From: Leptolyngbya sp. PCC 7375
GTDB taxonomy: Bacteria > Cyanobacteriota > Cyanobacteriia > Phormidesmidales > Phormidesmidaceae
Length of the DNA stretch: 64,000 nt
Direction of reading: 5' to 3'
NCBI RefSeq assembly: GCF_000316115.1
Contig: NZ_JH993797.1
Location: forward strand, 5,628,486 to 5,692,485
Part shown: positions 33,517 through 43,833 of the stretch, piece by piece
How positions within the stretch are numbered: position 1 is the stretch's first letter
Layout of the letters: each line of letters starts with the position of its first letter
Position numbers and translations under genes: made by a program
The notes under the pieces: generated by a model
Seen by the model: only the letters and a program-made list of their open reading frames with translations
Databases searched by the model: none
What the model was told of the DNA's origin: nothing

Positions 33517-34149
33517 ATGAAGCTACAGCGTAGTACAGGAATATTAATAGGGGTTGCGATCGCACTTGTCGCCACCGTCACCATCCTTGAGATCCCCAAA
33601 GGGCCTCAAACCAATAATGGTGATACCTTATACAGCTTCACTGAGACTGACGTCAGTGAATTCACCGTAGAACGAGACGACGACACGCTGTCCTTTATCA
33701 AGACTGATGATGCATGGCAAATGACTGCCCCTGAAAAAGCTTTAGCCGATCCATCATCAGTCGCTTTTTTACTCAATATCATTACGAGCGACACCATTAA
33801 AGAAACTATTTCCACCACTCCCGATCAGCTAGCCACCTACGGCTTAGATACCCCTACGGCTAAAATTCAACTCATAGTTGATGAAGAAAGCTATACCTTA
33901 ACCGTCGGCGATGAAGACTTTAGCAGTACGTCACTATACGTGATGACAGCCAATGACATCGCAGAATCAAATCCAGTTGACGTTCACCTCATTCCTAAAG
34001 GCTTAGAAAACGGTATCGAACGCCCAGTCAGCGACTGGCTTGCCAAAAATGATGATGCAGCCTCAGAGACAACTACAGATGCTGAAAATACTGACGAGCC
34101 TGAAATATCAGATACATCCTCCACTACTGAGAACTTCGATGACAAGTAG
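33517..34149 (+). CDS. DUF4340 domain protein
   Basis: A 210-residue membrane-anchored protein: an N-terminal helix (GILIGVAIALVATVTILE) then a DUF4340-like domain (VSEFTVERDDDTLSFIKTDDAWQMTAPEKALAD, LATYGLDTPTAKIQL), ending in a Thr/Glu/Asp-rich tail. The start is set by the Shine-Dalgarno AAGGAG overlapping the stop of the previous gene; it lies 8 nt before the ATG at 33517. A GTG at 33511 is too close to it. It closes the ABC-2/GldG operon. An 860-bp non-coding region follows. Confidence 0.82.
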   Translation: MKLQRSTGILIGVAIALVATVTILEIPKGPQTNNGDTLYSFTETDVSEFTVERDDDTLSFIKTDDAWQMTAPEKALADPSSVAFLLNIITSDTIKETISTTPDQLATYGLDTPTAKIQLIVDEESYTLTVGDEDFSSTSLYVMTANDIAESNPVDVHLIPKGLENGIERPVSDWLAKNDDAASETTTDAENTDEPEISDTSSTTENFDDK

Positions 34150-35009
34150 GCACCGTAACTTTCAGTACCCCAGCTGTAAAAAATCAGCCTAATGATAAAT
34201 CACTTGAACTTCAAAAAAGCAGGGAAATCTAGTCAGGAACTATATCAGCATCTTTTGATTCATAACCTCTAGTCGGGTAGCATTGGTCTACATATACTTA
34301 CGTATGTCTTAGACACAGGCTATTAGCTTACTGGGTCATCAGCCCAGAGTAACTTTGATCTCACCATCAAAATTGCAGTTTAATGTGGCAGTTTTTAAAA
34401 CGTGTCAACTATCCACTGACATAGTTTAAGAATCGCCTAGCCTGACTTATATAGGGTGCTTACTAGTAGTGACTTCGCTTGTTGCAATTTGAGGAACATC
34501 ACAATTTTCATACTCTAGATGCCAGTTAAGTGTTGATTTCAGTCAGTTTACTGATTATTTAGCAAAAGTTCGTTAAACATCAGTGGAATGTTCTGATCTA
34601 CAGCGTCCGACCGAGAAATACTGAGTCCTGGCTACGCTAATTTGCAGTGATCAAAATCGGTTTCGATACTGTGACCTGCTCCTAGGCTTTATCAGTTTTT
34701 TAGAAAATTGATGAGTGCCATGAAGTTCTGATGTCTCCACCGAATTCTCACGGTTAGTCACTGGTTCATTTGAAAAGATGGGCATAATTCTATTGAAGAT
34801 ATCTGGAGTAGTTGCTAGGTGTCTCTGGGGCCAATTTCGTATGGTTACAGCTAGTCAAGACCTCGATCTAGAACTTAGTCCTATCCCTTTTCTATCAATG
34901 GGATTGCTTGTTGAAATCTATATAGTTTAAATTTCAGATTTAATCTCTGATATTGCTCAGTATTATTACCCTCTCCGTCCTACTTAGTTCCTTTCCCCAG
35001 TGAGGTTCA
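34150..35009. other. 860-bp non-coding region upstream of the EPS locus
   Basis: This is the longest gap in the window. A hairpin CTGGG-TCATCAG-CCCAG lies at 34331-34347, and ACATATACTTACGTATGT at 34289-34306 is an imperfect palindrome. The rest is AT-rich with no recognisable gene or RNA. As the only upstream region of the EPS cluster it probably carries its promoter and regulator sites; no specific operator was recognised. The wzc-type gene has a weak GAGG 5 nt before its ATG. Confidence 0.45.
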
Positions 35010-37235
35010 ATGGCATCTCAAGATAACTCTGTTAAAGAGATAGAAATAGATTTACAGAAATATTGGCGAGTTCTAAAGCGTCGCTGGCTAATCGCTCTGA
35101 CTGTTTTCGGTCTAACGACAACCGCAGCGGTTGGCGTTGGTATTACTCAAAAACCTGAGTATCAAGCCGAATCGAAACTTTTATTCGAGTTGTCAAACCA
35201 AGCGTCTGCTCTAGTTGGACTGGAGGGCGGTAACAGAGAACTCAGAGCACTTACTAATCTAGATAACCCCCTGGACACCCAAATTGAGGTTTTCCGTTCT
35301 ATCCCCCTTGTCCAGAAAGTCATCGAAACATTAAAGCTCCAAGATGATGAGGGTGAGCTGCTTCAGCCTGAAGACCTGCTAAAGGGCCTTACGGTCACTG
35401 GAGTTCCTGGAACAGATGTTCTAAAAGTTACTTATACGTCTGAAGAGCCAGAAATAGCAGCCACTGTTGTCAATACATTGGCAGATATCTACATTGAAAA
35501 TGATATACAGACCAATCGTGCTGCGGCATTAGCAGCTCAAGAATTTATCACGGCACAACTGCCTGAATCTGAAGAAGCAGTTGAAGAGGCAGAGGCTTCA
35601 CTACGACGATTCAAAGAAGGCAACAATATCGTAGACCTTGAAGAAGAGTCTCGTAACCTGGTCGAGTCACTGTTTACACTGGACAACGCCTTAATTCAGC
35701 TAAAATCTCAGTTAGCTGATAGCTCAGCTCAGGCATCTCAACTACAGCAGAAACTCAAACTTAGTTCTGACGAAGCTTATGCTGTGGGGCTTGTCAGTGA
35801 ATCTCCTGGCATTCAGACCGTACTAGAGCAACTACAAACTGTTCAGTCTGATTTAACGTTAGCCCGGACTCGTTACCGAGACGAACATCCTGAGATTATC
35901 ACCCTACGCAATCAGGAGGCTGGGTTACAAGCGTTGCTTCAAGAGCGCCTTGATGTCACCCTTGGTGCCAATGAACTGAACTTGCCTTCAGATGATCTCC
36001 AATCGGGCCAGTTAGAACAAGATTTAATCGCCGAGTATTTACGCCTCGACGGAGCGACATCTGGTTTACAACAGCAAGTTGAAGAATTGACAACTGCTCG
36101 ATTGGGTCAACAGAGTCGAGCTCGTGTTATTCCGGTTTTAGAAAAACAAGAGAGAGCATTAGATCGTCAACTTGCTGCAGCTCAGACCACCTATGAAACC
36201 TTGTTACAAAACCTCCAGCAAGCTCAGGTATTAGAGAATCAAAATATTGGAAATGCTCGCATAGTTTCCCCAGCCTTAATACCTAACGAGCCCCTTGGCC
36301 CCTCTCTGAAACTCTTTTTAATGACTGGCGGCTTTGCTGGTCTTCTTTTAGGGTTAATTACTGCCTTTATGGCCGATCTCCTGGACCAATCTGTGAAAAC
36401 AGTTCAAGAAGGTCAAGAATTGTACGAATATCCACTCTTGGGTATCATCCCCGCCTGGAAGCGAGGCAATGCTAAGGGTTCAGATGTTCCTAGCATATTA
36501 GTCAAGAATTCCGAATACAGCTCTATTCTGGATGCTTATCAAGCTCTACAAGCCAACCTTAAGTTCTCCTGTGTTGATACCCATGTTAAGACGGTCACAG
36601 TTACAAGTGCAGTGGGTGGTGAAGGTAAATCAGAAGTTGCTGCCAACTTGGCCTTGACGCTAGCTCATTTGGGCCACACTGTCTTGCTTGTTGATGCCGA
36701 TCTGCGTAAGCCAACGCAGCATCATATTTGGGACTTGCCCAATGTACAAGGTTTAAGCAACTTTGCTTCAGGGCAAGTACCCCTGAAGGATGTTATCGTC
36801 TCCCAGGAACCAAACTTACACATCTTGACAGCTGGAGTCATTCCCTTTAATCCTCTGGCAGTTTTGGAATCTCAGCTGATTACGTCCCTACTACAGGCAA
36901 GTGAAAAAGCATATGACTACATCATTATTGACAGCCCACCAATTTTAGGGCTAGTTGACGCGATCACCATCGGTCGGGCAACAGATGGCGTGCTGCTCGT
37001 CATGCGCCCTGGCATGGCCAATGCCGAAAACATTCGTGCAACGAAGACAATGTTGGCACAGTCAAAACAAAATGTGCTTGGTCTAGTTGCTAATGGCATT
37101 AACGTGAAAGGCAACACCGATCGCTATTTCTACAACAATCAGGACTATACACCTATTGAAAGGCAGGCCAATTTTGCCAATGTGCCTAATAGTCAAAGCG
37201 TTAGCGATCCTGCCAACGTAAACGGTCGACTCTAA
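35010..37235 (+). CDS. Wzc-type polysaccharide copolymerase with BY-kinase domain
   Basis: A 741-residue inner-membrane protein. The N-terminal Wzz domain has the first helix (RRWLIALTVFGLTTTAAVGVGI) and a coiled-coil periplasmic part (about 160-420); a second helix (LFLMTGGFAGLLLGLITAFMA) ends the loop. The C-terminal kinase has Walker A in VGGEGKSEVAANLA (about 533-545), Walker A' LLVDADLRKP and Walker B YIIIDSPP. A short tyrosine cluster (RYFYNNQDY) near the C-terminus is the likely autophosphorylation site. It controls polysaccharide polymerisation and export with Wza. It is the first gene of the EPS locus. Confidence 0.92.
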   Translation: MASQDNSVKEIEIDLQKYWRVLKRRWLIALTVFGLTTTAAVGVGITQKPEYQAESKLLFELSNQASALVGLEGGNRELRALTNLDNPLDTQIEVFRSIPLVQKVIETLKLQDDEGELLQPEDLLKGLTVTGVPGTDVLKVTYTSEEPEIAATVVNTLADIYIENDIQTNRAAALAAQEFITAQLPESEEAVEEAEASLRRFKEGNNIVDLEEESRNLVESLFTLDNALIQLKSQLADSSAQASQLQQKLKLSSDEAYAVGLVSESPGIQTVLEQLQTVQSDLTLARTRYRDEHPEIITLRNQEAGLQALLQERLDVTLGANELNLPSDDLQSGQLEQDLIAEYLRLDGATSGLQQQVEELTTARLGQQSRARVIPVLEKQERALDRQLAAAQTTYETLLQNLQQAQVLENQNIGNARIVSPALIPNEPLGPSLKLFLMTGGFAGLLLGLITAFMADLLDQSVKTVQEGQELYEYPLLGIIPAWKRGNAKGSDVPSILVKNSEYSSILDAYQALQANLKFSCVDTHVKTVTVTSAVGGEGKSEVAANLALTLAHLGHTVLLVDADLRKPTQHHIWDLPNVQGLSNFASGQVPLKDVIVSQEPNLHILTAGVIPFNPLAVLESQLITSLLQASEKAYDYIIIDSPPILGLVDAITIGRATDGVLLVMRPGMANAENIRATKTMLAQSKQNVLGLVANGINVKGNTDRYFYNNQDYTPIERQANFANVPNSQSVSDPANVNGRL

Positions 37236-37308
37236 TTATTGGGCTAGGCCAGCCTACTTTCCTTTTATACAAAAGAGACAACTCCATCCTCAAACGCTCT
37301 TTAGACTT

Positions 37309-38409
37309 ATGTTTCAACTGACTTATTATCGGCTCACTGCAGTAGCTCCCTTAGTCTTGGGGATAATTTGCTACGCCCCCATGCCAGCTATCGCACAAAC
37401 TGCACAGTCTCTTGTATCACTTGAGACTACCTCCAATGAGTCAACTCGTGCGAACCTCAATGAGCTTGCTGTCAATACTGGCTCAGTGAGGTCTACAGCA
37501 GCATCCTCTTACTTACTAGGTCCTGGCGATCGCATCGAAGTCAGTGTTTATGGGTTTCCAGAGTATACAGGTCCACTATCTGTATTACCAGATGGAACTA
37601 TTGCCCTACCCATCGTAGGTAAGGTTGCTGCAGCTGGGAAAACCACCGATCAGTTAACTCAAGAGCTGAGAATTATCCTCGACCGAATTCTAGTAGATCC
37701 TGCCGTTTCGGTCTCCCTAAATTCACTTCGTCCCGTTGTGGTTAATGTATCAGGCGAGGTCTATCGTCCTGGCCCCATTCAACTGCAAGATACAACCAAC
37801 ATTAATCAAGATACTCAATTAGCCTACGCGCCACCTTCAGTGAGTGAAGCGTTAGTAGAAGCAGGTGGGGTGAGACGCACGGCAGACATCCGTAGTGTCG
37901 TGGTTATACGTGAGCTTCCCAATGGCGAAACAGTCAATACAGAGATTAATCTGTGGGATGCCCTCTGGTCCGCCAGCTTACCAGAAGATATGTTGCTTAG
38001 AGATGGAGACTTAATTTTTGTTCCCAGCTTACCAGAAGGCGAAACCATTGATAATCATTTATTGGCAAGATCCAGTCTAGCACCAGACACCGTAAGGGTT
38101 CGAGTTGTTGGAGAGGTCACGAGTCCCGGAGAGGTTGCAGTACCTCCTAATAGCTCATTATCTAGTGCTGTTGCGATCGCAGGCGGCCCAACCGATGATG
38201 CAAGGCTCAAAGAAGTTGCCTTTATTCGAATGGACGACAACACTGGCGAAGTCATGCAAGAAGTCGTCGATCTGCGTAACCTTATCGACACCTATCAGAT
38301 TCAAGATGGGGACGTCATTGTTGTACCTAAGACAACAAGCGGTTCAGTATTAGACTTAGCAGCTCGCCTAGTTAATCCTCTCAATTTCTTATTCAGACTA
38401 TTTGACTAA
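37309..38409 (+). CDS. Wza-type polysaccharide export protein
   Basis: A 366-residue periplasmic/outer-membrane protein. It has a signal peptide (about 1-29, ending MPAIAQ) and no lipobox cysteine at the cleavage site, unlike E. coli Wza. The poly-export domain begins with LLGPGDRIEVSVYGFPEYTG, and at least two SLBB domains follow (VNVSGEVYRPGPIQL, VRVVGEVTSPGEVAV). Both SLBB domains and the conserved GDxI and DGDLI repeats fit polysaccharide channel proteins. It should form the export pore with the Wzc-type protein encoded 73 bp upstream. Confidence 0.9.
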   Translation: MFQLTYYRLTAVAPLVLGIICYAPMPAIAQTAQSLVSLETTSNESTRANLNELAVNTGSVRSTAASSYLLGPGDRIEVSVYGFPEYTGPLSVLPDGTIALPIVGKVAAAGKTTDQLTQELRIILDRILVDPAVSVSLNSLRPVVVNVSGEVYRPGPIQLQDTTNINQDTQLAYAPPSVSEALVEAGGVRRTADIRSVVVIRELPNGETVNTEINLWDALWSASLPEDMLLRDGDLIFVPSLPEGETIDNHLLARSSLAPDTVRVRVVGEVTSPGEVAVPPNSSLSSAVAIAGGPTDDARLKEVAFIRMDDNTGEVMQEVVDLRNLIDTYQIQDGDVIVVPKTTSGSVLDLAARLVNPLNFLFRLFD

Positions 38410-38566
38410 CGCCTGGGGCAAGGAGATAGCTAGATCTATTTGAGAATTAATACTCGTTTATATCTTTTCTAAAATTCCACACAATGCTCTGTTCCCATAT
38501 ATTACCGCTGAGAGCAATATCATCAACTACTATAGTTAGCCTTATAAATATTTTTGCACCATCATA

Positions 38567-39832
38567 ATGCAACAAAAACTAAAGCGCTTGTTCTCTGACA
38601 AGCTCGTCAAAAATATGGGCTGGCTAACAGCGAGCCAAATATTCAGACGCGTAATTCGCATCGCCATAGTAGTTGTTTTAGGTCGTGTATTTACCCCTGA
38701 AGAATATGGCTTGATGGCGATCATTTTTGCCGTCACTGAGTTTTCTACCGTCTTCGTACAAAAAGGTGGAGTTGCACCTAAGATCATTCAGGCCACGCAA
38801 GAAGAGCTTGACTCAATAGTAGAAACAGCATATTGGAGCAATTGGATTCTATGTATTGGGATCTTTTTATTCCAATGCTTACTAGCATTTCCTATTGCCA
38901 CTTTTTATGGTAACGAAAAATTATTGCTCCCTATCATCGTCACCGCTGGCAATTATCTTCTCAATCCTTTTTATGCGATTCAAGATGCCTTGATTCGTCG
39001 AGAGAATAGGCTCAAGGTCGGTGCCATCGCAACAGCCATTAATGCCGTCTTCAGTCAATCTTTAGTAGTTATTCTTGCGCTATTGGGCATGGGCATTTGG
39101 AGCATTGTATTTGCCCTAATGCTTTCTCAATTTTCCTATTTAATTGTCTATAACAAGAATCACTCCTGGCGACCAAGTGGGAAAATTAGTTTGAAAGGAT
39201 GGCGAGAAATTTTTAATTTCTCCAAATATACATTGGGCATTGAAATGCTCAATTACTTGAGATCAAACATTGACTATCTACTCATTGGTCGATTCTTTAG
39301 CGTTGAACAACTTGGCTTATACTTCTTCGCTTTCAATGCAGGACTAGGGCTTAGTCTGACAGCCATTAACATGCTTTCTAATTCTGTATTCCCTTATCTG
39401 TGTGCAGCACGGGATAACCTATCTGCGTTGAAGCAAAGCTATATCCGAAGTCTCAAAATTTGCGCAGCAATTATATTTCCTCTAGTTCTATTACAAAGCA
39501 GCCTGGCTCCGATCTATGTCCCTATTGTTTTCAGCAAGCAGTGGATTCCAGCAATTCCAATTCTTATTATGATTTGCCTGTCAGCTATCCCTAGACCATT
39601 TGCTCTGGTTTCAGAGCAGTTGCTCTTGTCAGTAGACCGTGGCAGTGATGGCCTCAAGTGGAACATTTTCTTCACGATTATATTTACCACTTCTGTCATT
39701 GTAGGTGCCCAGTTCAATATATTCGTAGTAGCTGGAGTAGTCTTAGGAGTACATCTATTACTCTTACCTATATTCACCTTCCTAGTTTATAAGTCTGTAT
39801 TCTCTGGCCGAGAAAAACTTTCGCTTTCCTAA
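38567..39832 (+). CDS. Wzx-type flippase (MATE/PST family)
   Basis: A 421-residue inner-membrane protein with about 12 helices. It starts MQQKLKRLFSDKLVKNMGWLTASQIFRRVIRIA, as in WzxC-type flippases, with the family pattern GRVFTPEEYGLMAI and GIWSIVFALMLSQF. It moves lipid-linked oligosaccharide units across the membrane before polymerisation. Its place between Wza and the glycosyltransferases fits a Wzx/Wzy-dependent pathway. Base composition becomes visibly AT-richer from here on. Confidence 0.88.
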   Translation: MQQKLKRLFSDKLVKNMGWLTASQIFRRVIRIAIVVVLGRVFTPEEYGLMAIIFAVTEFSTVFVQKGGVAPKIIQATQEELDSIVETAYWSNWILCIGIFLFQCLLAFPIATFYGNEKLLLPIIVTAGNYLLNPFYAIQDALIRRENRLKVGAIATAINAVFSQSLVVILALLGMGIWSIVFALMLSQFSYLIVYNKNHSWRPSGKISLKGWREIFNFSKYTLGIEMLNYLRSNIDYLLIGRFFSVEQLGLYFFAFNAGLGLSLTAINMLSNSVFPYLCAARDNLSALKQSYIRSLKICAAIIFPLVLLQSSLAPIYVPIVFSKQWIPAIPILIMICLSAIPRPFALVSEQLLLSVDRGSDGLKWNIFFTIIFTTSVIVGAQFNIFVVAGVVLGVHLLLLPIFTFLVYKSVFSGREKLSLS

Positions 39833-39872
39833 GCAGACGCAATGCTAGATTCCAGCATATTTTTTCTAGTAT

Positions 39873-40814
39873 ATGATTATGGAAATTAATCCATCTATTT
39901 CTGTCGTTATACCAGCTTATAATGCAGCCAGATTTCTACCAGAAGTCATCCAGTCTGTACTAGATCAGACCTATCAAGATTGGGAATTGCTAGTCATTAA
40001 TGATGGTTCAACAGATAATACCGCCACATTAGTTAATAAGTATTGTCAGTTAGATTCACGCATTCGTCTTATTACCACAGAGAATGGTGGTGTTTCCGCA
40101 GCCCGTAATTTAGGCGTTGAACTGGCAACGACAGAACTTATAGCATTCTTGGATTCAGATGACCTCTGGCTACCAGATAAGTTATCAGTTCATGTTGACT
40201 ACATGAATACTCATCCTGAGATAGGTGTCAGTTTTGCAAGGGTGGAACTGATAGATCCTGATGGAAAAAGCACCGGTAAATTAACGGCAAATATACCTAA
40301 AGATCTCCAGCCATACACTTTTTTCTATACAAACCCAACCGTAACAACATCAAATGTTGTTATACGAAAATGTATTTTTCAATCTTTAGGAGGATTTGAT
40401 AAATCAATAAAGTATTCTGAAGATATTGACTTACTTTTTAGAATTGCATTTCAAAGTCATTGGACAATTGAGGGAATTGATAAAGTATTAATTCAATATC
40501 GTCTTCATTCGTCTGGTTTGTCTTCAGATATCATGAAAATGAAAGAAGGTTGGATACAGTTAATGGACAAAGCACGAAAAGAAGCTCCAACCCTAGTAGA
40601 TGAGCATTATCGTGCTGCCGAAGCAGCTCATTTTCAATACTGGGCGAAGCAGACACTTCGGCTAGAAATTTCACCATTTGTAGGGATATCCTTAATTAAT
40701 CAAGCACTTATTTCTAGCTGGCAAAATATTTACCAAAAGCCCAAGCTTATTGTACTGACTATACTCATTTATCTCAGGTTGATGACATTCAACCTAGTAA
40801 GAGTCAAGATTTAA
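39873..40814 (+). CDS. Glycosyltransferase family 2
   Basis: A 313-residue GT-A enzyme. It has SVVIPAYNAARFLPEVIQSVLDQTYQDWELLVINDGSTDNTA, the DSDD motif in AFLDSDDLW, and the acceptor-side GGFDKSIKYSEDIDLLFRIA. It adds one sugar of the repeat unit, retention or inversion unknown (GT2 enzymes invert). An alternative in-frame start two codons downstream (ATG 39879) is possible. The C-terminal helical part (PKLIVLTILIYLRLM) may be membrane-associated. Confidence 0.9.
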   Translation: MIMEINPSISVVIPAYNAARFLPEVIQSVLDQTYQDWELLVINDGSTDNTATLVNKYCQLDSRIRLITTENGGVSAARNLGVELATTELIAFLDSDDLWLPDKLSVHVDYMNTHPEIGVSFARVELIDPDGKSTGKLTANIPKDLQPYTFFYTNPTVTTSNVVIRKCIFQSLGGFDKSIKYSEDIDLLFRIAFQSHWTIEGIDKVLIQYRLHSSGLSSDIMKMKEGWIQLMDKARKEAPTLVDEHYRAAEAAHFQYWAKQTLRLEISPFVGISLINQALISSWQNIYQKPKLIVLTILIYLRLMTFNLVRVKI

Positions 40815-40900
40815 TTTTAAAAAGATTACCTAAAAGACGATCAAAATATTTACTTTACATCAAGAACGTGATCACTTAAAAGAAGAATGCTTAGGGGAAT

Positions 40901-42262
40901 ATGACGCTAAAAATTCCGAGAACATTAGAACACGTATTCATGTGTTTTACCCTGTGGTTTCTACTGGGTAACCCTATTAACTTGATTACCAATGGAGCAG
41001 GAGGGGGACAAATTGTAGATGTCAGTCAAGCTAACAGCAATTTCTTACTTCCGGCTATTAGCATGTTGCTATATCTTATAGCTACTATAGGTGTACTACT
41101 TCGCTGGAAGTTGATATTAGCTCGATTGCGTTCTAATCCTCAATTTTTGCTGATCGTTATTCTCCTGCTCATCGCTTATATTTCAGCAGGATGGTCATTT
41201 TATCCAAATATCACTTCACGTCGCACCATATTATTACTAGGCTCAACCGCTGTTGCCATATATTTTTCACTGAGCTTCAGCTTGAAGCAACAACTTAGAT
41301 TTCTGATCATAGCCTTATGTATTAACACTATTATTTGCGTTCTTTTTGGCGTGCTGCTTCCAAAATATGGAGTGATGCACTTACCGCCCCATACAGGAGC
41401 ATGGCGAGGAGTATACAGCCATAAAAATAAGTTTGGTGCTCGCATGGCATTAACTACAGTTTTTTTACTCGCTACTCGCTACTCAAACTTATTTCAGGGT
41501 AGATCCAAGCTAGCTATTAATTGCATAATGATTTTGTCGGCTTCCCTGGTCGTAGCCTCTAAATCAACAACTGCTTTATTTGCCACCGTAGTGTTGGCTC
41601 TACTCTTCTTCGCTTGTAATGCTCTAAAGCTTAACTACAAGTCGATGGTGATTGCTCTTAGCTTCATCATATTCGTTGTCGCCTTTGGGTTTATTTATCT
41701 TCAAACCAATGCAGACACGTTACTTTCTGCCTTTGGCAAAGGTACTGATTTATCAGGACGAAACGAAATTTGGCCCGCTTTATGGGAGATGATCTCTCGA
41801 AAGCCGTTTTTAGGGTACGGATACCAAGGTTTTTGGGGACCAGACGGTGGTCCAGCTGATCTTGTTAGACAATTAACTGGTTGGCCTGTCCCTAATGCCC
41901 ATAATGGCTTCCTTGAGATTTTTCTATCCCTAGGCTGGATAGGAGCTCTCCTCTTCCTTACAAACTTCGCAATTACCCTGATCAGATCTTTTCAGTTAAT
42001 CCGACTGACCAAAACAACTGAGGCTATCTTCCCAGTTCTTTTCCTGGGCTTTTTTATCATCAGTAATATGACAGAGAGCAACCTCTTTAAACAAGATTCC
42101 TGGACGTTATATATATGGGCATCATTGGTGTCTATACAAATCATGTCAACTTATGCAGAGAGAAAAGCATCTCAGTTTCGCACCACAGGGATTGACTCTA
42201 GCTATGGAAAAGTTGCATCTTATAAAAGCCCCCATACAGAATCTGCTCTGTCAAAGAGATAG
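40901..42262 (+). CDS. O-antigen ligase/polymerase (Wzy/ExoQ-like)
   Basis: A 453-residue inner-membrane protein with about 11-12 helices. The large-loop motif of the Wzy_C family is visible (GRNEIWPALWEMISRKPFLGYGYQGFW and NAHNGFLEIFLSLGWIGALL), with HNGFLEI as the signature. It either polymerises repeat units or ligates the glycan to a carrier. In this Wzx/Wzc/Wza locus a polymerase role is most likely. Confidence 0.88.
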   Translation: MTLKIPRTLEHVFMCFTLWFLLGNPINLITNGAGGGQIVDVSQANSNFLLPAISMLLYLIATIGVLLRWKLILARLRSNPQFLLIVILLLIAYISAGWSFYPNITSRRTILLLGSTAVAIYFSLSFSLKQQLRFLIIALCINTIICVLFGVLLPKYGVMHLPPHTGAWRGVYSHKNKFGARMALTTVFLLATRYSNLFQGRSKLAINCIMILSASLVVASKSTTALFATVVLALLFFACNALKLNYKSMVIALSFIIFVVAFGFIYLQTNADTLLSAFGKGTDLSGRNEIWPALWEMISRKPFLGYGYQGFWGPDGGPADLVRQLTGWPVPNAHNGFLEIFLSLGWIGALLFLTNFAITLIRSFQLIRLTKTTEAIFPVLFLGFFIISNMTESNLFKQDSWTLYIWASLVSIQIMSTYAERKASQFRTTGIDSSYGKVASYKSPHTESALSKR

Positions 42263-42605
42263 AAATCTGACATTGATTTGCACAGACTGTTACTAAAAGG
42301 ACATGTAGAATAATACCAATGTAAAATACTCATCTTAGAGAGAAGATCATCTAAAGTTTACCTATTTAAACTTTTAGAAAGCACCTAAATCAGTAAGAAT
42401 ACTTATAGAGAACGCCATGCTTTTTCCTAACAAGAGCGTAGCATTACTGATTAGATAAAGCTTTTTAATTTAACTGTAAACGTAAAGAATACTCATTTTG
42501 CTTTGTAAAGACTCGAATAGTTAAATCCATTACCTACGGATTTTAGCTTTTACCTGTGCAATTGAAACTAGAGTTCACTATGTTTAGTATGTCTGAGGTC
42601 GCCGT
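42263..42605. other. AT-rich gap inside the EPS locus
   Basis: These 343 bases between the ligase-like gene and the next glycosyltransferase show no open frame of interest and no clear hairpin with a T-run. A separate promoter for the downstream genes could lie here. Nothing specific is recognised. Confidence 0.45.
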
Positions 42606-43691
42606 ATGAAATGGACCGTCATTGCGCCTTACTTTACCCAAGAATACATTGACAATAATCGATGGCTAGTCGGGCATATTCCTGAAGGGAAATATGACTT
42701 TGAGCTTATCCCTAGGCCGCAACCCATTACTAAATGGCATGAGAGAACAGTAAAATACACAACGTCTTCCCAGTGGTTTCGCCACTGGGAACATGGTGCT
42801 CTCGCCTTAAATAGCGATTCCGACGGAATTATCACTTCATACCCGCAGTTGCCAACCGTAATTGGCCTACAAAAGCTTCTAAAACGGTCTAAAAAACCAG
42901 TTGTCGCTTGGACCTTCAATGTTGGAAATTACGAAGTTGGGGCCCTGCGTCAACGGTTATCGGGCATCGGATTAAATCAAATTGACCGCTTCATAGTTCA
43001 CAGTTATCGAGAAATCGACATCTACAGCAAGTGCTTTAACTTACCGAAAAGTCGATTTTCTTTTGTGCCTTACGCGGCTCCAGACATTGAAATTCAGTAC
43101 GAAGAAGATAACAACTCTCCATTTATTGCAGCACTGGGGTCTGCGCATCGCGATTTCCCTTGCTTCTTTGAGGTGGTTGAAGAGCTTGACATACCTACTG
43201 TTGTTGCATCCAGCAAAGTAGCTTTAGCTAATCTTTCCATCCCTAAACAGGTCAAAACACCTTTTGGTATCACCAGAGCTGACTGTTGGAAACTGGCACA
43301 AGAAGGTCGGATTAGCGTAATACCTCTAAAAGTCAAAGACAACGTTACAGCGGCTGGGCATGTAACAGTGATAGAAGCTATGTTGATGGCCCGTGCAGTA
43401 ATTGTGTCTGATGCCTATGGCATGAGTGATTATGTTAAGCATGGAGAAACAGGTTGGTTAATCAAACCCGGTTGTAAACAGAGTATGAAGGAAGCGATTC
43501 AAACGCTATGGAACGATCCAGCATTACGAAATCGCTTGGGTCAAAATGCAAGAGCGTACGCTAGAAAGAATTTTTCCCATGAGAACGCGGCTCTCTCTCT
43601 AGAGAAAATTTTGGATGAGGTTAGTGGTCGTACTAGCCAGGTAACTGAAGCTTATGCTAAGCCTCCTGAAGTTCTGGATGCTTGTAAGTAA
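42606..43691 (+). CDS. Glycosyltransferase, GT4-like
   Basis: A 361-residue GT-B-like glycosyltransferase. The C-terminal sugar-nucleotide domain has the GT4 pattern VIEAMLMARAVIVSDAYGMSDYVKHGETGWLIKPG with the conserved Glu pair, and NRLGQNARAYARKNFSHENAA. The N-terminal domain (MKWTVIAPYFTQEYIDNNRW...) is less typical. It transfers one sugar of the exopolysaccharide. Part of the EPS locus on the plus strand. Confidence 0.85.
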   Translation: MKWTVIAPYFTQEYIDNNRWLVGHIPEGKYDFELIPRPQPITKWHERTVKYTTSSQWFRHWEHGALALNSDSDGIITSYPQLPTVIGLQKLLKRSKKPVVAWTFNVGNYEVGALRQRLSGIGLNQIDRFIVHSYREIDIYSKCFNLPKSRFSFVPYAAPDIEIQYEEDNNSPFIAALGSAHRDFPCFFEVVEELDIPTVVASSKVALANLSIPKQVKTPFGITRADCWKLAQEGRISVIPLKVKDNVTAAGHVTVIEAMLMARAVIVSDAYGMSDYVKHGETGWLIKPGCKQSMKEAIQTLWNDPALRNRLGQNARAYARKNFSHENAALSLEKILDEVSGRTSQVTEAYAKPPEVLDACK

Positions 43692-43833
43692 ATATAATCG
43701 TCTACTGCTATCTACAGCATTGGCAATAGTTTACTAATACGAGCTAAATTTTGGATTGACTTGCAAGCCTAGGATAGCCCCAACGCAACTTGGCAATTTC
43801 AATATCCATCCTTGTCATCTAAAGAGTGAAAAC